Source of the DNA: Flavobacteriales bacterium
GTDB lineage: Bacteria > Bacteroidota > Bacteroidia > Flavobacteriales_C > GCA-002722245
Direction of reading: 5' to 3'
Length of the DNA stretch: 35,455 nt
Assembly: GCA_023251075.1 (NCBI GenBank)
Contig: JAHEZM010000030.1
Location: 1-35,455, forward strand
Shown piece by piece: positions 32,469 through 35,455 of the stretch. The translations under genes and the position numbers were made by a program. The notes under the pieces were generated by a model that was not told the DNA's origin, searched no databases, and saw only the letters and a program-made list of their open reading frames with translations. Positions within the stretch are counted from its first letter, which is position 1, and each line of letters opens with the position of its first letter.

Positions 32469-33827
32469 TTACAACTTAAACTCCTTTAAATATTTTGGCA
32501 TTACTTCACTTCCTTCAATACTATCTAAAGTTTCTCTTGCTCTTATAACATGTGGCTTTTCATCCATATCAATAATAACTACTGCCGGACGCAAAGCAAT
32601 AAATTGCATCCACTGCGTCATGTTGTACGCACCTACTGTATGCACCACCACATGATCATCTTTTTTTAACGGAGGCAAAGTTATATTTTCTCTGATAACA
32701 TCGATGTTCATACACAAAGGACCGTATAGTACTGCATCTTCTGTATACTGAGAAAACTCTTGTGCTGGCGAAATTTTGTGATCGTACCAAAAAGAAGTAA
32801 ATAAAATATTCACTCCAAAATCCATGATAGTAGCCCTTCTTCCATCCGATAATCTCTTGTTTGAAATAACAGAGCCCAACAATGAACCTGCTTCATCAAT
32901 CAATGACCTTCCTGATTCCAGAATTAAAAGAGGCAATTCATTTTCTACGAATCCTGCATTTAAAATTGCGGTTGAAATTGCTTCTGCATACTGATCAAAA
33001 GTAGGTGATGTATCTACTCCTTGAAGGTAAGATCCTTTCAACGTGTTCTTAGATGCAAAACCTCCACCCAAATCTAAATACTGAATATTTTTCTTGTATT
33101 TCTTTTTAATCTCCAAAGCCAACGCAGATAATTTAGATGCTGCAATTGCGTATGCATTTGGCGACAACATGAATGTTCCTATGTGTGCATGCAAGCCCAC
33201 CAATTCCATTTTATCATTCAACAGAATTTTATTGATAGCATCCCAGGCTTGTCCGTTTTCGTAATTGAAACCGAATCTATCCCAAATTGGGTAAACCCCT
33301 GTATCCATATTCACACGAATAGCTACGCGGGGTTTTAAATTTAACTCCACAGCCAATTCTTTAATGAGATACAACTCATCCAAATGATCAATATGAATTA
33401 ATGAATTATTTTTAATAGCTGATCTTAAATCTGCTTCACTTTTATCAGGTCCGTTAAAAATAATTTTGCTTCCAGGCACTTTATTTTTAAGTGCTTTGTT
33501 GTATTCAAAGCCTGATACCACCTCAGCCCACGATCCTTCCTGATGAAATACATTGCACACTGCATTAATGTAATTGGTTTTATACGACCAGGCGAATTGT
33601 ACTTTCGGATACCTTGTGGTAAAGGCACGCATGGCATCTTTAAAAGTTTTACGAATTGTTTTTTCAGAGATCACAAAAAGTGGTGAACCAAATTGTTCAA
33701 TCAAACTTTTTACCGATACGCCATCGATGTGTGTAACGGGTGCGTACTCAGTTCTTGTTCCAAATTTATTGGTAACCCCAGTGTTTAAACGAGTGATTAC
33801 CGGACGTTCATATTGTTGCTTTTTCAT
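32469..33827 (-). CDS. PLP-dependent decarboxylase, DAP/Orn/Arg fold-III family
   Basis: This 452-residue enzyme has a PLP-binding alanine-racemase-like barrel followed by a beta domain. The PLP lysine is K83 ('AWSYKTNYINAV'). 'HIGTF' (215-219), the phosphate-binding 'LDLGGGFA' (251-258), 'ESGR' (304-307, normally EPGR), the active-site cysteine C372 in 'YGPLCMNID' and Y401 in 'GAYNMTQ' are all present. It resembles diaminopimelate decarboxylase but is longer at the N-terminus and has altered substrate-side motifs. It is last in an operon behind a PqqD-like and an ATP-grasp gene (19-bp gap), which is not a lysine-synthesis context. The substrate is therefore left open: a basic or diamino acid, or a peptide-linked residue. 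Confidence 0.88.
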   Translation of the reverse strand: MKKQQYERPVITRLNTGVTNKFGTRTEYAPVTHIDGVSVKSLIEQFGSPLFVISEKTIRKTFKDAMRAFTTRYPKVQFAWSYKTNYINAVCNVFHQEGSWAEVVSGFEYNKALKNKVPGSKIIFNGPDKSEADLRSAIKNNSLIHIDHLDELYLIKELAVELNLKPRVAIRVNMDTGVYPIWDRFGFNYENGQAWDAINKILLNDKMELVGLHAHIGTFMLSPNAYAIAASKLSALALEIKKKYKKNIQYLDLGGGFASKNTLKGSYLQGVDTSPTFDQYAEAISTAILNAGFVENELPLLILESGRSLIDEAGSLLGSVISNKRLSDGRRATIMDFGVNILFTSFWYDHKISPAQEFSQYTEDAVLYGPLCMNIDVIRENITLPPLKKDDHVVVHTVGAYNMTQWMQFIALRPAVVIIDMDEKPHVIRARETLDSIEGSEVMPKYLKEFKL

Positions 33828-33846
33828 GTTAGTAGTATTTAGTTTT

Positions 33847-34902
33847 TTAAAGTTCTCCTAGTGTGCTTATTTTTTCGAATTCGTCTAAACCAACAATCAT
33901 ATCGTAGGCATAGCGAATAAACATTTTTCCTACATCGTATTTTTTGAATGGTTTTACATCTTCACCCATAGCCATTCGCATTAATGCCTCCGGATGATTT
34001 TGTCCGCAACCCACCGCCAAATAAACCCAAGCCGGAAAACGCGGATTGATTTCCAATAAATAATAATCATCTTCCGAAGTTTTAATTATTTCTAATTCTA
34101 AACCGCCACGCCATTTACTCGACTTAATCATTTTGCGTGTCATCTTCATTAATTTATCATCGGAGATAGAAATACCCGCCCATGCTTTTCCTTTATCAGT
34201 GATATAGGTTTTGCGCATAGCCACAGCTCCAATCGTAGTTCCCTTACCATCACCCAGCGCCGTTACGTTTACCTCTTGTCCGTGAACAAATTGTTGAATG
34301 ATAATGGGCAATCCCCACTTGGCAGAAATCTTATTGAAATAATTTGCTGCTTGTTCAGGAGTATAAGCAATCGATGCATCGTAAAATTTCCCTTTCACTA
34401 CCAAGGGATAAGTGAATTTATCTTTCAGCATAGGAATTTCAGCAGTACTGAAAATCATTTTGCTGTAGGGAACTTTAATGCCGTGTTTTTTTCCGAATTC
34501 ATCGAGATTGGCTTTGTGTCTTTCTTCAAACTGATGTTCTGTGGGCACAAAAACCTTTATTCCCATTACCTTATCGAAATGATCGGCCAACTTAATGAAG
34601 CTAAATAACTCAGCATCGAAATTGGGAATGATTAAATCTATTTTTTCAATAGAATGAATGTATTGCAAACGAGTGAGCAAGCTATCCATTCCAGAGGAAG
34701 GAAAAGGAATCTGATAAGTTTTATCTACCAAATTATGCATGTAAATTCCCGGTTCTAAAGCTTCATAAGAAAGTCCGATGATTCTTACATCATACTCTTT
34801 ACTCTCTCTCAATCCTCTTATCACAGGTACTCCAGGTCCCGGACTGTCAATGGCATTCAAGCCGGTTACAGCCACGGTGATTGTTTTTTTCTTCTTTGTC
34901 AT
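33847..34902 (-). CDS. ATP-grasp ligase (CarB/PylC-like)
   Basis: This 351-residue stand-alone ATP-grasp enzyme is expected to activate a carboxylate as an acyl phosphate and join it to an amine. It has an N-terminal Rossmann-like part ('TITVAVTGLNAIDSPGPG', 'DLIIPNFDAELF'), ATP-binding K170 ('YPLVVKGKF'), E210 ('QQFVHGQEVNV') and the metal-binding 'YLLEINPRFPAW' (E284, N286, R288). The layout resembles the CarB ATP-binding half and PylC-type amino-acid ligases. It lies between the PqqD-like gene and the decarboxylase with 19-bp gaps. It may use the decarboxylase product or substrate, or act on a peptide presented by the PqqD-like protein; neither is proven. Confidence 0.88.
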   Translation of the reverse strand: MTKKKKTITVAVTGLNAIDSPGPGVPVIRGLRESKEYDVRIIGLSYEALEPGIYMHNLVDKTYQIPFPSSGMDSLLTRLQYIHSIEKIDLIIPNFDAELFSFIKLADHFDKVMGIKVFVPTEHQFEERHKANLDEFGKKHGIKVPYSKMIFSTAEIPMLKDKFTYPLVVKGKFYDASIAYTPEQAANYFNKISAKWGLPIIIQQFVHGQEVNVTALGDGKGTTIGAVAMRKTYITDKGKAWAGISISDDKLMKMTRKMIKSSKWRGGLELEIIKTSEDDYYLLEINPRFPAWVYLAVGCGQNHPEALMRMAMGEDVKPFKKYDVGKMFIRYAYDMIVGLDEFEKISTLGEL

Positions 34903-34921
34903 GAGTTAAGTTTTTAATCCC

Positions 34922-35173
34922 TTACTTCTTTTCTTCTTCAGCTACTTTGAGCTTTACCAATACATTTACAAAATCATAGAAGTCCTTTTCAAACGACGCC
35001 TCATCAGTCATATAATCTTCAACGATGTGCTTTTTGATTTCCTCTGCTGATTTTCCACTTTTAAGCATTTTAATAATTTCCAATCCAATTGGATTGGTAG
35101 AGAATGAATCTCCCGATGAAGGATCGAATACGAATCCGGAATCGCTAATGGCTAAGTTTTTTTTAATATTCAT
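34922..35173 (-). CDS. PqqD-like small protein (peptide-chaperone/RRE type)
   Basis: This 83-residue protein resembles PqqD: a beta-hairpin start ('NLAISDSGFVFDPSSGDSF'), then 'STNPIGLEIIKMLKSGKSAEEI' and a helical end. PqqD folds are the precursor-peptide recognition elements of many RiPP pathways, but also occur in non-RiPP gene sets. It heads a three-gene operon with the ATP-grasp and decarboxylase genes. No precursor peptide is obvious in the window; it could lie beyond 35455 or elsewhere. Confidence 0.78.
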   Translation of the reverse strand: MNIKKNLAISDSGFVFDPSSGDSFSTNPIGLEIIKMLKSGKSAEEIKKHIVEDYMTDEASFEKDFYDFVNVLVKLKVAEEEKK

Positions 35174-35455
35174 ATGAAAGAGTTTTAAATGTTCCCGTTT
35201 ACCAAAGAAACCATCTTTACGAAAAGTTATTGTAATGGTTTAACGACTATTTGTTATAAAATTCGGACGAAAAAAATAAGTTTTCGGAGGGGAGGCAACC
35301 AATGGAAAAGACTTGCGTTTGGGCCGAAAATCCTACTTCTCCCTTTTTTAAAGGCGATGACCCATATTAAGGCAAAACAGCAACTATCATTCTTTTTAAC
35401 AGGATATCAAAGCCTTTATCTTGAAGCTTTCTGTGATTGTATTTGTAAGCCATTT
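35174..35455. other. Gene-poor right edge with possible structured element
   Basis: No convincing coding region is seen on either strand. TTTTCGG (35281-35287) and CCGAAAA (35324-35330) can pair, with an inner GCAA/TTGC helix (35295-35298/35313-35316), enclosing a G-rich stretch unlike its surroundings. A 28-codon frame on the minus strand (35367-35453) is too short to support. The region may be the upstream control region of the PqqD operon. Confidence 0.4.

Noticed and set aside
32469-33827. Calling the PLP decarboxylase lysA
   Set aside because: The operon context is PqqD and ATP-grasp, with no lysine genes, and the usual EPGR motif is ESGR; the fold-family call is safer.
35367-35453. 28-codon minus-strand ORF at the right edge (MAYKYNHRK...)
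   Set aside because: It is too short, has no upstream signal inside the window and no recognisable motif; it could also be chance.
1-35455. Phage, defence island, insertion sequence, tRNA or rRNA genes
   Set aside because: No integrase, transposase, restriction or toxin genes and no structural-RNA signatures were seen; the only mobile-like item is the REP palindrome.

Overview
This is a chromosomal stretch from a member of the Bacteroidota. The evidence is: low G+C; promoters of the TTG-N19/20-TAnnTTTG type; no Shine-Dalgarno motifs ahead of the genes; a huge secreted protein ending in a gliding/type IX secretion (T9SS) C-terminal domain; a Reg_prop/Y_Y_Y LytS-type histidine kinase paired with a LytTR regulator; and a TamB-like protein. 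Genus cannot be fixed from sequence alone. There are no rRNA, tRNA, CRISPR or insertion-sequence genes.

Layout. 1-2859 (+): a 5'-truncated sensor kinase and its LytTR response regulator. 2944-5112 (-): a membrane fatty-acid desaturase and an aldo/keto reductase, each with its own promoter. 5216-7257 (+): serC and serA, the first two steps from phosphoglycerate toward serine in the usual gene pair. 7462-11952 (-): a 1496-residue T9SS substrate with seven 77-residue repeats. 12100-12543 (+): an Rrf2-family regulator with four clustered cysteines. 12601-18303 (-): an oxyanion-uptake operon read as Cys-rich leader peptide, Alginate_export-type porin, PstS-, PstC-, PstA- and PstB-like proteins, then a 1-Cys peroxiredoxin. 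18425-24276 (-): tamB, a methyltransferase, a VOC protein and an S4 RNA-binding protein. 24414-24953 (+): a small (p)ppGpp-hydrolase-like HD protein. 24964-28299 (-): a 1111-residue MORN-repeat secreted protein. 28356-32348 (-): a urea-transporter/M23-peptidase fusion, a TPR/beta-barrel outer-membrane protein and a TPR protein. 32371-32451: a REP-like palindrome. 32469-35173 (-): PqqD-like protein, ATP-grasp ligase and PLP decarboxylase. 35174-35455: no supportable gene.

Three places look most worth pursuing. (1) The 'pst' operon may not be a phosphate system. It has no phoU, its binding protein appears to lack the hydroxyl ligands of classical PstS, a convergent Rrf2 regulator lies at its end, and it starts with an unlisted 36-codon ORF ending Cys-Cys-Cys-Ser-Cys, directly downstream of a good promoter. 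Together these suggest cysteine-responsive uptake of a sulfur oxyanion; this is an inference. (2) The compact PqqD/ATP-grasp/decarboxylase operon looks like a small peptide- or amino-acid-modifying pathway not tied to lysine synthesis. (3) The urea-transporter/M23 fusion with its barrel and TPR partners looks like an envelope system of unknown purpose.

Three of the four tail-to-tail gene junctions carry long, perfect palindromes that act as two-way terminators; the fourth (HD protein/MORN protein) does not.
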